From assembly GCA_964501265.1 (NCBI GenBank), contig CAZCSK010000001.1:62001-126000 (forward strand): DNA of 64,000 nucleotides, given 5' to 3'. Each line of letters begins with the position of its first letter. Position 1 is the stretch's first letter. Below the pieces are notes generated by a model. It ran no database searches and was not told the origin of the DNA. It worked only from the letters and a program-made list of their open reading frames with translations. Shown piece after piece: positions 16,575 to 24,973 of this stretch. Source of the stretch: CAZCSK01 sp964501265 (GTDB taxonomy: Bacteria; Actinomycetota; CADDZG01; JAHWKV01). The position numbers and the translations under genes were made by a program.

Positions 16575-19500
16575 TTACGCTGTCGCGAACCAGCCGGCCA
16601 CGTCGAAGATCACGTGGACGGTTCCGGTTGGACTTCCGTTGTTAATCGTCACCTTGCCGTTGTTACCGATTCTCACGATCACCAGGTTCGGTACCGTCTG
16701 GCCGGGCCGGAAATTAAGGTTGGATGCGATCGGCAGAGTTCCACCCGATGGGAACAGGGTCAAGTGTCCGAAACCACTCGGATCGACTGCGGTCACGTTC
16801 ATCACCACAGCCGCCGCACCAACCAGAGGCACAGCGCCACCAACGCCGGTCACCTGGATTTCTCTTGACTCGCCCGGGCCAAGAGCCACGAAGCCGGGGT
16901 TACGAGTGTCGAGGATACGCGTGGGCACCAGCGGGCCAAAGGAACCGCCTGTGACCGAAACCGTGTTGTCGTTGTACCAACCGGCCACGTCAATAATCAC
17001 ATGGACGCTCCCGGTGGGACTGCCGTTCTTTATGCTGACCTTGCCCAAGCTGCTGACCTTGACTATTGCCAGGTTCGGAGTAGCCGTTCCCGATTCGCCA
17101 ACGAAGTTTAAGTTGGAGGAGTTGGGTTCGGCTTCACCAGTTGGCCAAGCCGTTAAGTGACCTGCCCCGGTTGGGTCGACCGCGGTTAGGTTAAACGCCA
17201 CCGCCGAGACACCCGGCGCAGGTACTGGGCCGCTGCCCGTTATCTGAACGTCGATGGTCTGAAGTGGGTTGAGTGCGGCCGAGAACCCTCCCGTCCCGTC
17301 TCTGGTGTCGACAATACGCGTCGGAAATAGCGGCGTGTATGCGCCCGAGTTGATGATGGTCGAACCGTCGGAGTACCAACCGGCGACATCGAAGATCACG
17401 TCGGTTGTGCCCGCGATGTTGTAGATGATCACCTTCCCGTCTGCCCCCAGTTTTATCTTCACCAGGTTGGCGATGGTAAGACCTGGGGTGTAGTTAAGGT
17501 TTGAGGAGTTGGGCCTTGGCTCACCGCTCGGGTACACCGTCAGGTGAGAAGCCTCAGTCGGGTTGGTCACTGTTACGTTGAGGACAACCGATGACACTCC
17601 GGTTGGGACCCCACCCTGGCCCCTAACCGTGATGGTGCGAGTCTGGTTGGCGCCCAGAGGGCCGAGACACACAGGCGAGCAAGTTCCGGTGCCGTCCCTG
17701 GTGTCGAGGATGCGCTCGGGCACGAGCGGGGTGTACCGGATCAAGGACCTGATCTCGAAAACCTCGTCGCTCTCGTCGGAGGTAGCCGTCTGGCAGGAGC
17801 CTGCACCCTGACATACGCGGACTTTGGCTTTAGTTGTGGGAACGTTCGGGACCGTCCATGAATAAGTAGCAGTGGCCCCCGGAGGGGTGACGCCCTCAAG
17901 AGTCCAAGTCACGCCATCGATGCCGGTGATCTGGAGGTCGTCGATCCAAACGGCATCTTCGAGTGCCTCCGTCCTCACGCACATAACACCCGGACAGAGT
18001 TCGTCCTTTTGATATGCCCACGAAAACTCGTGAGTACCCGGACCGACCGGAAAGGACAGTTGAGTCCAGCCGACGACGCCGGCCCGCCCGAACACGGGCG
18101 CGCCATCGATGAAGAATCTCAAATAATCTCCGCAAACCGGTTGATTCGGAAGCGATTCGCAGTTCTCCGAGCTGAGGCGATACCAGAACGAAACGGTACC
18201 GGTGACCACAAGCCGACGAGTCGTGGATAGCCACGAGGCCTGATTGTCGCCAACCTGCCCAGACCGCGCCGAGCGGGTGCCGGAGCCTCCCGGATGAGAA
18301 GCGGTCGCGGTGGCGGTCCAAGGAGCTTCGCTGTCGATCGGCTCGGCGAACCCCGGCGGCGCCGACTCGAAGCCTTCGGTCAAGGTTGTTGCTGCGAGCG
18401 CATCCGTGGTGAACTCGATCCGATAGCCGGTCGCGGGGTTTGATGAGGGGATGTGGGTTTCCCAAGTCACGGTCGATGTCGAGCCCGGCAGTAATTGCTC
18501 GCCGCCGTTTGGGGACACCAGGGTAGGCACAACCGGCCGATCCTGGCGAATAGCCAAGTTCAAGTTGAGCCGCCCCCCGGAGGCCGTTATGGGAGTGGCA
18601 AAGGCAGGTTTTAGATCGACCGTCGCAAGGACGCGGTCTTTGATTTCCAAGGGTGGCGCGTTGGGGTATTGCGAGCGCAAGAGCGCAAGGGCTCCGGTCA
18701 CAAAAGGTGTGGCCATGGATGTTCCACTGAAATACGCGTAGCCGTCTGGGATGGTGCTCAAGATTGTCACACCGGGCGCCGCCAGGTCAGTTGGGCTTCC
18801 GAAGTTCGAGAATGATCCAAGTCCGTCGTTGTTGTTGCTCGCTGCAACCACGATCTCGTTCTCTAGATCAAAACTCGCAGGGTAGTCGGGGAAAAGCGAA
18901 AGGTCGGCTCCATCGTTGCCCGCTGCGGCGGCGAACAACACACCTGCCCGGCCAGCCGCGATAAATGCCTGACGCAGGGCCTCGGTGGGCTCAGTCCCAC
19001 CCCACGACGCATTTATGAACTGCGCTCCATTTTTGGTTGCGTAGAGAATTGCCTCTATGGCATCAGCATCGCTCCCGATGCCGCAATTCCCGCCGACTTT
19101 TGCAAGAAACTTTAGCGGCATGATCCTTACGTTCCAATTGACTCCCGCAACACCGATTGCGTTGTTTCCGGTCGCCCCGAGGATTCCAGAGACGTGGGTT
19201 CCATGGGTATCATTGGGTGAGCCCGCACAACTCTCTGAGGGGTCGTATACCGAAGCGTTGCCGTTCGCAAAATCCCACCCGTTGACGTCATCGATGTAGC
19301 CGTTGGCGTCGTCATCGACGCCGTTGCTGGGGATCTCACCGGGATTGGTCCAGATGTTTGCCGATAGGTCGGGGTGGGATATCTGAACTCCGGTGTCGAT
19401 CACCGCTACGATTGGCTGCACCGTTCCGGTTGCCACCTGCCAGGCGTCTGCGGTGACACCGGGTTCGGAGGCGTCGATATCGGCGTCGGCCGACCCGGGA

Positions 19501-19892
19501 TCCCCATTAACGGTTTGCCCGGTGTTCGTAAGACCCCATTGATCGGCAAATGACGGATCGTTTGGAGTCACACCGGAGGCACTCCTGAAGCCGTTAGGTT
19601 CGGCAAAAAGCACCGAGCGCTCGGCTTGGTAGGCGAATCGTTCCTGATCGACGCTTCGCCCTGGGGGCAGACGGACGAGGTCGACCTCGATCTCCTCGAA
19701 GTGCTTGAGCACCATCGCGCCTCGCCGCTGATGAACCACCCGCGTAATCGATCGATTCGCCCCGCGCGCAAATCCAACAAGCAGCTCCCCCTGCACGTGC
19801 GACGACGACTCGACGGCAGTCGCTGGCACAGTAGGGAGCGTTGCGGCCACCATCGCCGCAACTAAGAGGGTCACAAGACGATCCTTCACCAT
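16575..19892 (-). CDS. Subtilisin-like serine protease (S8) with C-terminal RILDTR/DVAGWY triplet
   Basis: 1105 residues. Signal peptide (LVTLLVAAMVAATLPTVPATA), a short propeptide-like segment (30-105), then a complete S8 catalytic domain: D166 in VAVIDTGVQ, H230 in NDTHGTHVSG, oxyanion N326 in AAAAGNDG and S392 in FSGTSMATP. The domain resembles thermitase/fervidolysin-type enzymes. After it come a SPNGGE-type Ig segment (about 452-490), a jelly-roll-like segment with several cysteines (SENCESLPNQPVCGDY, CPGVMC) and the triplet of modules. Unlike the protein at 8591 all catalytic residues are intact, so it should be an active secreted protease. The Shine-Dalgarno at 19892 is poor. Confidence 0.92.
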   Translation of the reverse strand: MVKDRLVTLLVAAMVAATLPTVPATAVESSSHVQGELLVGFARGANRSITRVVHQRRGAMVLKHFEEIEVDLVRLPPGRSVDQERFAYQAERSVLFAEPNGFRSASGVTPNDPSFADQWGLTNTGQTVNGDPGSADADIDASEPGVTADAWQVATGTVQPIVAVIDTGVQISHPDLSANIWTNPGEIPSNGVDDDANGYIDDVNGWDFANGNASVYDPSESCAGSPNDTHGTHVSGILGATGNNAIGVAGVNWNVRIMPLKFLAKVGGNCGIGSDADAIEAILYATKNGAQFINASWGGTEPTEALRQAFIAAGRAGVLFAAAAGNDGADLSLFPDYPASFDLENEIVVAASNNNDGLGSFSNFGSPTDLAAPGVTILSTIPDGYAYFSGTSMATPFVTGALALLRSQYPNAPPLEIKDRVLATVDLKPAFATPITASGGRLNLNLAIRQDRPVVPTLVSPNGGEQLLPGSTSTVTWETHIPSSNPATGYRIEFTTDALAATTLTEGFESAPPGFAEPIDSEAPWTATATASHPGGSGTRSARSGQVGDNQASWLSTTRRLVVTGTVSFWYRLSSENCESLPNQPVCGDYLRFFIDGAPVFGRAGVVGWTQLSFPVGPGTHEFSWAYQKDELCPGVMCVRTEALEDAVWIDDLQITGIDGVTWTLEGVTPPGATATYSWTVPNVPTTKAKVRVCQGAGSCQTATSDESDEVFEIRSLIRYTPLVPERILDTRDGTGTCSPVCLGPLGANQTRTITVRGQGGVPTGVSSVVLNVTVTNPTEASHLTVYPSGEPRPNSSNLNYTPGLTIANLVKIKLGADGKVIIYNIAGTTDVIFDVAGWYSDGSTIINSGAYTPLFPTRIVDTRDGTGGFSAALNPLQTIDVQITGSGPVPAPGVSAVAFNLTAVDPTGAGHLTAWPTGEAEPNSSNLNFVGESGTATPNLAIVKVSSLGKVSIKNGSPTGSVHVIIDVAGWYNDNTVSVTGGSFGPLVPTRILDTRNPGFVALGPGESREIQVTGVGGAVPLVGAAAVVMNVTAVDPSGFGHLTLFPSGGTLPIASNLNFRPGQTVPNLVIVRIGNNGKVTINNGSPTGTVHVIFDVAGWFATA
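16578..17740 (-). repeat. C-terminal RILDTR/DVAGWY module triplet, copy C
   Basis: Third copy of the triplet, closing the active subtilase. First module RILDTRDGTGTCSPVC, second RIVDTRDGTGGF, third RILDTRNPGFVALGPGESR; the protein ends AGWFATA right after the third. Confidence 0.85.
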
Positions 19893-19926
19893 TGCATTGT
19901 GTACTGCTCACGCAATATCGGCTGTT

Positions 19927-19971
19927 GCTGAGCCTTACGATCACCAGGTTCGGTACCGTTTGGCCGGGACC
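19927..19971 (-). pseudogene. Remnant of a third-position RILDTR/DVAGWY module
   Basis: On the minus strand this intergenic stretch translates GPGQTVPNLVIVRLS, the core of the third module of the exoproteins, without start, stop or rest of the domain. 23 bases (19937-19959) are identical to 16675-16697 inside the neighbouring subtilase gene. It is best read as debris from a recombination between module-coding sequences. Confidence 0.7.
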
Positions 19972-20002
19972 GACGGCGCTGCGCGCTGCCTCGGAGGTCA
20001 CC

Positions 20003-22297
20003 TCATGGGCTCATCGTCGAGGTAGGGGTCGGGCTTGCCGACGGCGAGGAGGTCGGCTCGGGCGTCGGGCCCGAGGTCGGACTGGGCGTCGGGGATGGCT
20101 GCGGTGGCTTTGCTGTCGGCGACGGGCTCGGCGTAGCGGTCCCTGTTGCGGACGGCGATCCCGTGCCGGTCGGCGACGGGCTCGGCTCAACAACCGGAAT
20201 CTCGGGGTCACCACCAGTTGCGGCTGACGGGTCCGCACGGATGATGTCGAGGATGCGCTGCTCGAAGGCAGCCAGACTTGACTGCAGCTCCGAAAGGGCG
20301 ACGCCCTCGATCGACTCCCCAAACACGCCGATCTCCTCCCACAGAATGGCCAAATCGGCATAGCCCTGCTCGCTGAACGACCCTGATATGGTCACGACGA
20401 GCTGCGTCGCCAACGCGTACGTCACACACTCCATGCAGCTGTAGTTCACCGCTCCCGCCAGGTTCTGCGGGACGACGACGTTTGCCTGGCCGAGCACCAG
20501 GACGACCTGGAACGCGACCGCCACCGTCTGGCAGTCGGTGCAGCTCGCGAACGCGTACGCCTCGTTCGCGTTGAGCACGCTGTCGCCGATCACCCACACC
20601 AAGGCGAACGCGACGTCGTAGACGGTCGACCCGTCCTCGGTGTTGACGGCGAGAGCTTGATTGTCGCCCGCCTCGGGAGGGGCCGGACGGTTGAACGGGA
20701 ACACCCACGCAGGTGCAGAGTTGCCCGAGGTGCGCGGCACCAACACCAGAGCCAGCACCGGGGATTCCGCGGTCGGCAGCTCACCTGCCTCGGGCCAGAT
20801 CGTCTGTGCTGTCCCGCTCCGGCCCTCCTGGAGACCGGTCTTAGCCCATCCACCGAGTGCGTCCTGCAGCGTTCCACGTTCGTAAGCTTGGACCGGCTGG
20901 TAAGCACCTGGCCGCGGCCACCACGCCAAGACGAGGCTTGCGAGGATCGCGGTCGCGACCATCCCGGCGAAGGCTCGTCTTCCGTGCCGGCCCTTGGTGG
21001 CTCGCCAGGTGCCGGTGACGACCTGGCGGACGACGCGAGCCAGAATGTAGCCCACGCCGAGCACCGGCAGCACGATGGCGATGACGGACAACATGCTCAC
21101 CACTACCGCGAGCACGTCGCCGGCCGTGAGCTGTTCGACCATGTGCCGCCACTGCCGGTCGAGGCTCGCCTGGGCTGTGCCGAGCAACCGTGGCAGCGTA
21201 AGCGCCATGAGCACGAGGGTCGCCAGCAGGACCGGCACCACCACGAGAACCCAAATGGTGACAACCGCGCGCGCCCACGGCTTCAGCACTTTCGACTCGG
21301 GGTCGTTCCATCGGCTGGGCAACAGCCCGAGGAGCGTCGGCTTGATTCGGTGATAGAGGTCGGGGATTCCTGAGAGGTCGGCGAGCACGTGATAGCCGTC
21401 GAAGCGGACCAGCGGCGCGAGATGCTGCACCATCTGCAGCACCTGAGTTGCGATAATAAGCAGCAGCGCGTCCCAGCCGCTGACCCACCACACGGCGAAC
21501 ATGGCGACGGCGACGATCGCGTTGAAGTAAAGCCCACCCAGGTCGGTGCGCAAACGGCCGCCACGACCGAGCCGGTAACTGTCGGTCACGTCGGTGTAGA
21601 AGGCAGGCCACACGAGATACAGCCCAACTCCCATGGCGCCCGGCGTGGCCCCCCCGCGACGCGCCGCAGCTGCGTGGCCGAATTCATGGAAACCGGCCGA
21701 CACCACCGTCAACGCGAAGACGATCAGCAGCAGCCCCGGCTCGTCGAAGACTTGGTGCGTCGCGGACGCCAGTCCCTTCTCGAGGAACACCCACGCACAC
21801 ACGGCGACGAATGCCGCTAGGACGACGGCCATTACGAATGGGTTGAACAGGCGCGCGAACGGTGCCGTGATGCGTCGCGTCGCTGACGGGTCAGAGACGA
21901 CGTACCGAAACTTGAGTGCCAGCAGCGGATTCAATCTCCTGACCGCAGGCTGGGACCCGTCGGCCAGGCGCAGCACGCCGATGGTGCGCAGCTTTGAGTC
22001 GCACAGCGTGCGGACATCATCTGCACTCACCGGCCGTCCGAACGCGGCACTCACCGCGACGGCGATCTCGTCGTAGGTCCGGCGACCGTCGATCGCCTCG
22101 ATGACGAGGTACAACAACTTGGTCAGCTGGAGGGTCTGCCCGTCCGAACGGCGCACCAGCGCCGGAGGCTCGCGGTAGCCGGACCCGGAGATCTCGCCGA
22201 TGAGTTCGACACCGTCCGCACGAACCGGGACGCCGCCGTCATCGACTTGCCCTGCATTCCCGTCGGGCTCCAGGCGTCCGTTGGAGATCAGGCTCAT
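20003..22297 (-). CDS. Membrane M50 zinc metalloprotease with PqqD-like N-terminus and Pro/Ser/Thr tail
   Basis: 764 residues. Residues 48-112 (GQTLQLTKLLYLVIEAIDG) have the helix-turn-helix pattern of PqqD-like peptide-binding domains. Membrane segments follow near 153-172, 188-208, 256-274, 277-292, 343-368, 393-424 and 443-460. The M50 zinc site is HEFGH (204-208) with the distal aspartate in RFDGYHVLADL (D300), as in site-2 proteases and YydH-like peptide proteases. The extracellular part (470-690) has two CxxC pairs (C586/C589, C621/C624) in a repeated FQVVLVLGQANVVVPQNL-type domain, then a PSPSPT-rich tail. It lies 12 bases after the GYGG-repeat gene, its likely substrate. GC appears higher than in the flanking genes. 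Confidence 0.88.
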   Translation of the reverse strand: MSLISNGRLEPDGNAGQVDDGGVPVRADGVELIGEISGSGYREPPALVRRSDGQTLQLTKLLYLVIEAIDGRRTYDEIAVAVSAAFGRPVSADDVRTLCDSKLRTIGVLRLADGSQPAVRRLNPLLALKFRYVVSDPSATRRITAPFARLFNPFVMAVVLAAFVAVCAWVFLEKGLASATHQVFDEPGLLLIVFALTVVSAGFHEFGHAAAARRGGATPGAMGVGLYLVWPAFYTDVTDSYRLGRGGRLRTDLGGLYFNAIVAVAMFAVWWVSGWDALLLIIATQVLQMVQHLAPLVRFDGYHVLADLSGIPDLYHRIKPTLLGLLPSRWNDPESKVLKPWARAVVTIWVLVVVPVLLATLVLMALTLPRLLGTAQASLDRQWRHMVEQLTAGDVLAVVVSMLSVIAIVLPVLGVGYILARVVRQVVTGTWRATKGRHGRRAFAGMVATAILASLVLAWWPRPGAYQPVQAYERGTLQDALGGWAKTGLQEGRSGTAQTIWPEAGELPTAESPVLALVLVPRTSGNSAPAWVFPFNRPAPPEAGDNQALAVNTEDGSTVYDVAFALVWVIGDSVLNANEAYAFASCTDCQTVAVAFQVVLVLGQANVVVPQNLAGAVNYSCMECVTYALATQLVVTISGSFSEQGYADLAILWEEIGVFGESIEGVALSELQSSLAAFEQRILDIIRADPSAATGGDPEIPVVEPSPSPTGTGSPSATGTATPSPSPTAKPPQPSPTPSPTSGPTPEPTSSPSASPTPTSTMSP

Positions 22298-22309
22298 GAC
22301 ACAGGGTTA

Positions 22310-23272
22310 CTAGGAAATCTCGATGTTTTGGTCCGCCACCGCAGTGGCCTCGGAGTCGGGAGATTCGATGTTGGCCGCTACCGCGGCGTCGATCGGCGCC
22401 ACAACGTTTACACCTCCAGCATCGCCGCCTTCGCCACCCGCTCCGCCTTCGCCGCCAGTGCCACCCTCGCCACCGGCGCCCCCGTAACCGCCGGCGCTGC
22501 CGTAGCCAGCCTGGGCATAGGCGTCTCCGCCGTCGCCACCCCCGTAATCGCCGCCGTCTCCGCCGGTCGCGGTGGCCGCGCCACCAGCGCCGCCGTAACC
22601 ACCAGTACCGCCGTAACCACCTGTGCCACCATAGCCACCAGTACCGCCGTAACCACCAGTACCGCCGTAACCACCGTCACCGGCACTACCGCCAGGGCCC
22701 GCTCCGGCTCCTGCTCCGGTATCGCCACCCGCGCCGCCTTCTCCAGCCGCACCACCGTAACCAGCAGCACCACCGTAACCAGCCTCACCGCCGTAACCGC
22801 CAGCGGCGCCGTAGCCTGCCAGCGCAACGGCGTCACCTCCTTCGCCACCACCGAAGTCGCCGCCGTCTCCGCCGGTCGCGGTGGCCGCGCCACCAGCGCC
22901 GCCGTAACCACCAGTACCGCCGTAACCACCTGTGCCGCCATAGCCACCAGTACCGCCGTAACCACCCGTGCCACCGTAACCACCGTCACCGACAGTGCCG
23001 GCGGGGGTGCCCGGATCGACTTGGACGCTCTGGTCTGCAAGCGCGTGCGCTGTCGAGTCCGGGGACCCGATGCTGGCGGCGATGGCGGTGATCGGTGCGG
23101 CCACGTTGGCGTTGGCTGCGACCGCGATGTCAATGGGTGCGGCCGCGTCGATCCCTAGATCGAGGACGGAGTTCAGGTCGAGGGTGGAGATGACCTCCTT
23201 GTCAGGCAGTGCCGTGCCTGCCTCAGCAGCCAGCTCGTCTGGCGAAAGGGGGGTGCGCTCAAGATCGCTCAT
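22310..23272 (-). CDS. GYGG-repeat protein with leader-like N-terminus, probable substrate of the M50 protease
   Basis: About 320 residues from the ATG at 23272, which has GGAG six bases upstream; the ATG at 23284 has no room for a ribosome site. The N-terminus (LERTPLSPDELAAEAG, ALPDKEVISTLDLN) is acidic, helical and leader-like, with no classical signal peptide. It is followed by PIDIAVAANANVAAPI and SPDSTAHALADQSVQVD. A low-complexity core of GYGGTG units comes next, arranged as two similar blocks separated by AGYG/EGG-rich linkers. The C-terminus returns to PIDAAVAANIESPDSEATAVADQNIEIS, a second copy of the N-terminal motif. Operon with the PqqD-M50 gene suggests a processed, secreted or membrane-linked peptide. 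Product unknown. Confidence 0.8.
   Translation of the reverse strand: MSDLERTPLSPDELAAEAGTALPDKEVISTLDLNSVLDLGIDAAAPIDIAVAANANVAAPITAIAASIGSPDSTAHALADQSVQVDPGTPAGTVGDGGYGGTGGYGGTGGYGGTGGYGGTGGYGGAGGAATATGGDGGDFGGGEGGDAVALAGYGAAGGYGGEAGYGGAAGYGGAAGEGGAGGDTGAGAGAGPGGSAGDGGYGGTGGYGGTGGYGGTGGYGGTGGYGGAGGAATATGGDGGDYGGGDGGDAYAQAGYGSAGGYGGAGGEGGTGGEGGAGGEGGDAGGVNVVAPIDAAVAANIESPDSEATAVADQNIEIS
22551..22991. repeat. Duplicated GYGG-coding block (22551-22682 and 22860-22991)
   Basis: Two blocks of about 132 bases at an offset of 309 bases (103 codons) encode GDGGYGG(TGGYGG)n followed by AGGAATATGGDGGD. Within each, 18-base units coding GGYGGT repeat in tandem. The antisense strand is open only because of this composition. 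Confidence 0.9.
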
Positions 23273-23287
23273 TATCTTCTCCATCCT

Positions 23288-23350
23288 CCGAGTCGCTGAC
23301 CCGGAATGTAGAAAGCTCTACGTCCGAGTCGGTGACCCGGTACATAGAAA
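23288..23350. repeat. Two 27-base direct repeats upstream of the GYGG gene
   Basis: 23288-23314 and 23324-23350 match at 23 of 27 positions, 36 bases apart, sharing CCGAGTCG, TGACCCGG and TAGAAA. They lie between the putative -10 and the start codon, where a regulator or an RNA element could act. Confidence 0.65.
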
Positions 23351-23377
23351 ACATACCCACTCGCCCTCTGTCCTCAA
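23350..23377 (-). promoter_or_regulatory. Possible promoter of the GYGG-M50 operon
   Basis: Minus strand TTGAGG (23377-23372), 16 bases, TATGTT (23355-23350). The -35 overlaps the hairpin at 23362-23398 and the -10 abuts the direct repeats, so the assignment is tentative. Confidence 0.3.
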
Positions 23378-23398
23378 ACATAAGTAGGACAGAGGGCG
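23362..23398 (-). terminator. Perfect 13-bp hairpin after rfbA
   Basis: CGCCCTCTGTCCT (23362-23374) pairs with AGGACAGAGGGCG (23386-23398) around an 11-base loop. It lies 16 bases after the rfbA stop. There is no clear U-tract, as is frequent in actinobacterial terminators. Confidence 0.6.
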
Positions 23399-23413
23399 AC
23401 GGCCGCCTGCTCC

Positions 23414-24151
23414 TCAGCGCTGAAAGTGAACACCTTTTTCTAGCGCCACCATGATCGAGGCCTTCAGTTTGCTCGCCGGAGTTCCAGCATCAGTCCACCA
23501 GCCTTTTAGGACATCGAAACTCATCGTTCCTTCGTTCACGTAGAGGTTGTTGAGATCCGTAACTTCTAGTTCTCCACGACCTGAGCGTTCCAATTGGCGA
23601 ATAAAATCAAATACTCGGTCGTCATATAGGTAGCAGCCCGTTTGGACCAAGTCGCTGGTCGGTTCCGCCGGCTTCTCGACTATGCGAATGACTTTTTCGT
23701 CATGCAACTCGACAACTCCGAATCGCCGAGCGTCGTCGAGGGAGACTCTCTTGAGAAGAACCATGGCCCCGCGCTCTTGCGCCTCGAACCGTTCCACATA
23801 TGGTTTGAGGTCATCTTGAAAGATGTTGTCGCCGAGGATGACCGTAACTCTGTCGCCTTTGACCAGAGGCTCCGCCATCAACAGCGCCTCGGCTATTCCT
23901 CCGGCACCGTCTTGAGTTGCATACTCGAGGTTTGCTCCGAGTTCCGATCCATCGCCGAGCAGTTTCTTGAACTGGTCCACCTCAGAGGTCATCGTGACGA
24001 GAACGAGGTCGGTGATGCCCGCGGCCACAAGAGTTCGGATTGGAAAGAACACCACCGGCTCATCGTAGACATCGAGCAAATGCTTGTTGACGACCTTCGT
24101 GACTGGATGAAACCGAGTGCCCAATCCCCCCGCGAGGACCACACCTTTCAT
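23414..24151 (-). CDS. rfbA: Glucose-1-phosphate thymidylyltransferase (short RmlA type)
   Basis: 245 residues. Makes dTDP-glucose from dTTP and glucose-1-phosphate, first step of the dTDP-rhamnose pathway. The nucleotide-binding motif is GGLGTRFHPVT (8-18), with KHLLDVYDEPV (23-33), GDNIFQDD and VEKPAEPTSDLVQTGCYLY. It belongs to the short subfamily lacking the C-terminal allosteric extension of the roughly 290-residue enterobacterial enzymes; Phe-His replaces the usual Leu-Tyr/Thr in the motif. Its ATG (24151) follows directly on the rfbD TGA, so translation is coupled. Last gene of rfbB-C-D-A; a hairpin follows. Confidence 0.93.
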   Translation of the reverse strand: MKGVVLAGGLGTRFHPVTKVVNKHLLDVYDEPVVFFPIRTLVAAGITDLVLVTMTSEVDQFKKLLGDGSELGANLEYATQDGAGGIAEALLMAEPLVKGDRVTVILGDNIFQDDLKPYVERFEAQERGAMVLLKRVSLDDARRFGVVELHDEKVIRIVEKPAEPTSDLVQTGCYLYDDRVFDFIRQLERSGRGELEVTDLNNLYVNEGTMSFDVLKGWWTDAGTPASKLKASIMVALEKGVHFQR

Positions 24152-24973
24152 TCAAGACTCCTTTACGTATTCGTCGACCGCCTCGGGCCACGGGCGAAGT
24201 TGAACCCCTAGCGATGCGGCTTTAGAGCAGTCGAGGACACTGTTGCTAGGCCGCGCGACTCCATCATCCCTTGTCGGCACGCGCGCGATCTTAGTGGGCA
24301 ATCCCGCGGCCCTCACTGCGGCTTCAGCAAGGCGTGCCCAGGTTGTCGGTTCGCCGCCGCCGGCGAGGTGGATGACTCCCCTCTGTCCCTTGCCGATCAA
24401 CTCGAGGATGCCATGTGCTAAGTCGACCGCGTACGTCGGGCGGCCCCACTGATCGTCGACAACATCGATTGACTCCCGGTCACGGGCCACCGCCAGGATC
24501 GAGCGGATGAAGTTGCCCCCTTCGCCGAACATCCACGAAGTTCTAACGACTAGATGTTCAGCCGTCGCGGCCCTGCGTTCGCCCTCAAGTTTTGTACGGC
24601 CGTATACGTTCAACGGCCCCGTTTGGTCATCTTCGTTGTAAGGGCCTGACTTATCTCCGGAAAAGACATAGTCGGTCGAAATCTGAACCAACAAAGCCCC
24701 GTGACGCGCGCAAGCCTCTGCCAGATTGCCGACGGCCTCAGAGTTCACCGCCGCCGCGGCGCCGGGATTGGCCTCGGCATCCTTGACGTTATAAACCGCA
24801 GCATTGATCACAACTTTTGGACTGTGTACGGCGACACTCTTCATCACGGCCACCGGATCGGTCACATCCAAACCAGCGTGATCCAGTACAAGGGCATCGG
24901 GGCGAAGGGCAGCCAGCGCTTTGCCCAACTGTCCGCCGCCGCCGGTTACCAGGATTCGGGTATCGATGCCCAC
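24152..24973 (-). CDS. rfbD: dTDP-4-dehydrorhamnose reductase
   Basis: 273 residues from a GTG at 24973. An upstream ATG at 25057 would only add residues read out of frame from rfbC. The Rossmann motif is TRILVTGGGGQLG at the N-terminus; the SDR active-site pattern is STDYVFSG with YGRTK, and RTSWMFG and RPTYAVDLA are typical of RmlD. It reduces dTDP-4-keto-rhamnose to dTDP-L-rhamnose using NAD(P)H. The start overlaps the rfbC 3' end by 28 bases and no strong Shine-Dalgarno is seen, so it depends on coupling. Length is close to the family norm. Confidence 0.9.
   Translation of the reverse strand: MGIDTRILVTGGGGQLGKALAALRPDALVLDHAGLDVTDPVAVMKSVAVHSPKVVINAAVYNVKDAEANPGAAAAVNSEAVGNLAEACARHGALLVQISTDYVFSGDKSGPYNEDDQTGPLNVYGRTKLEGERRAATAEHLVVRTSWMFGEGGNFIRSILAVARDRESIDVVDDQWGRPTYAVDLAHGILELIGKGQRGVIHLAGGGEPTTWARLAEAAVRAAGLPTKIARVPTRDDGVARPSNSVLDCSKAASLGVQLRPWPEAVDEYVKES

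Noticed and set aside
22247..23158. 303-codon plus-strand frame with repeated TSTAVTT motifs
   Set aside because: It is the antisense of the GYGG repeats; the openness follows from GGN-rich codons and there is no ribosome site.
20003..23272. Classical RiPP cluster (radical SAM or cyclodehydratase type)
   Set aside because: No modifying enzyme beyond the PqqD-M50 protease is present in the neighbourhood, so only the protease-precursor pairing is claimed.
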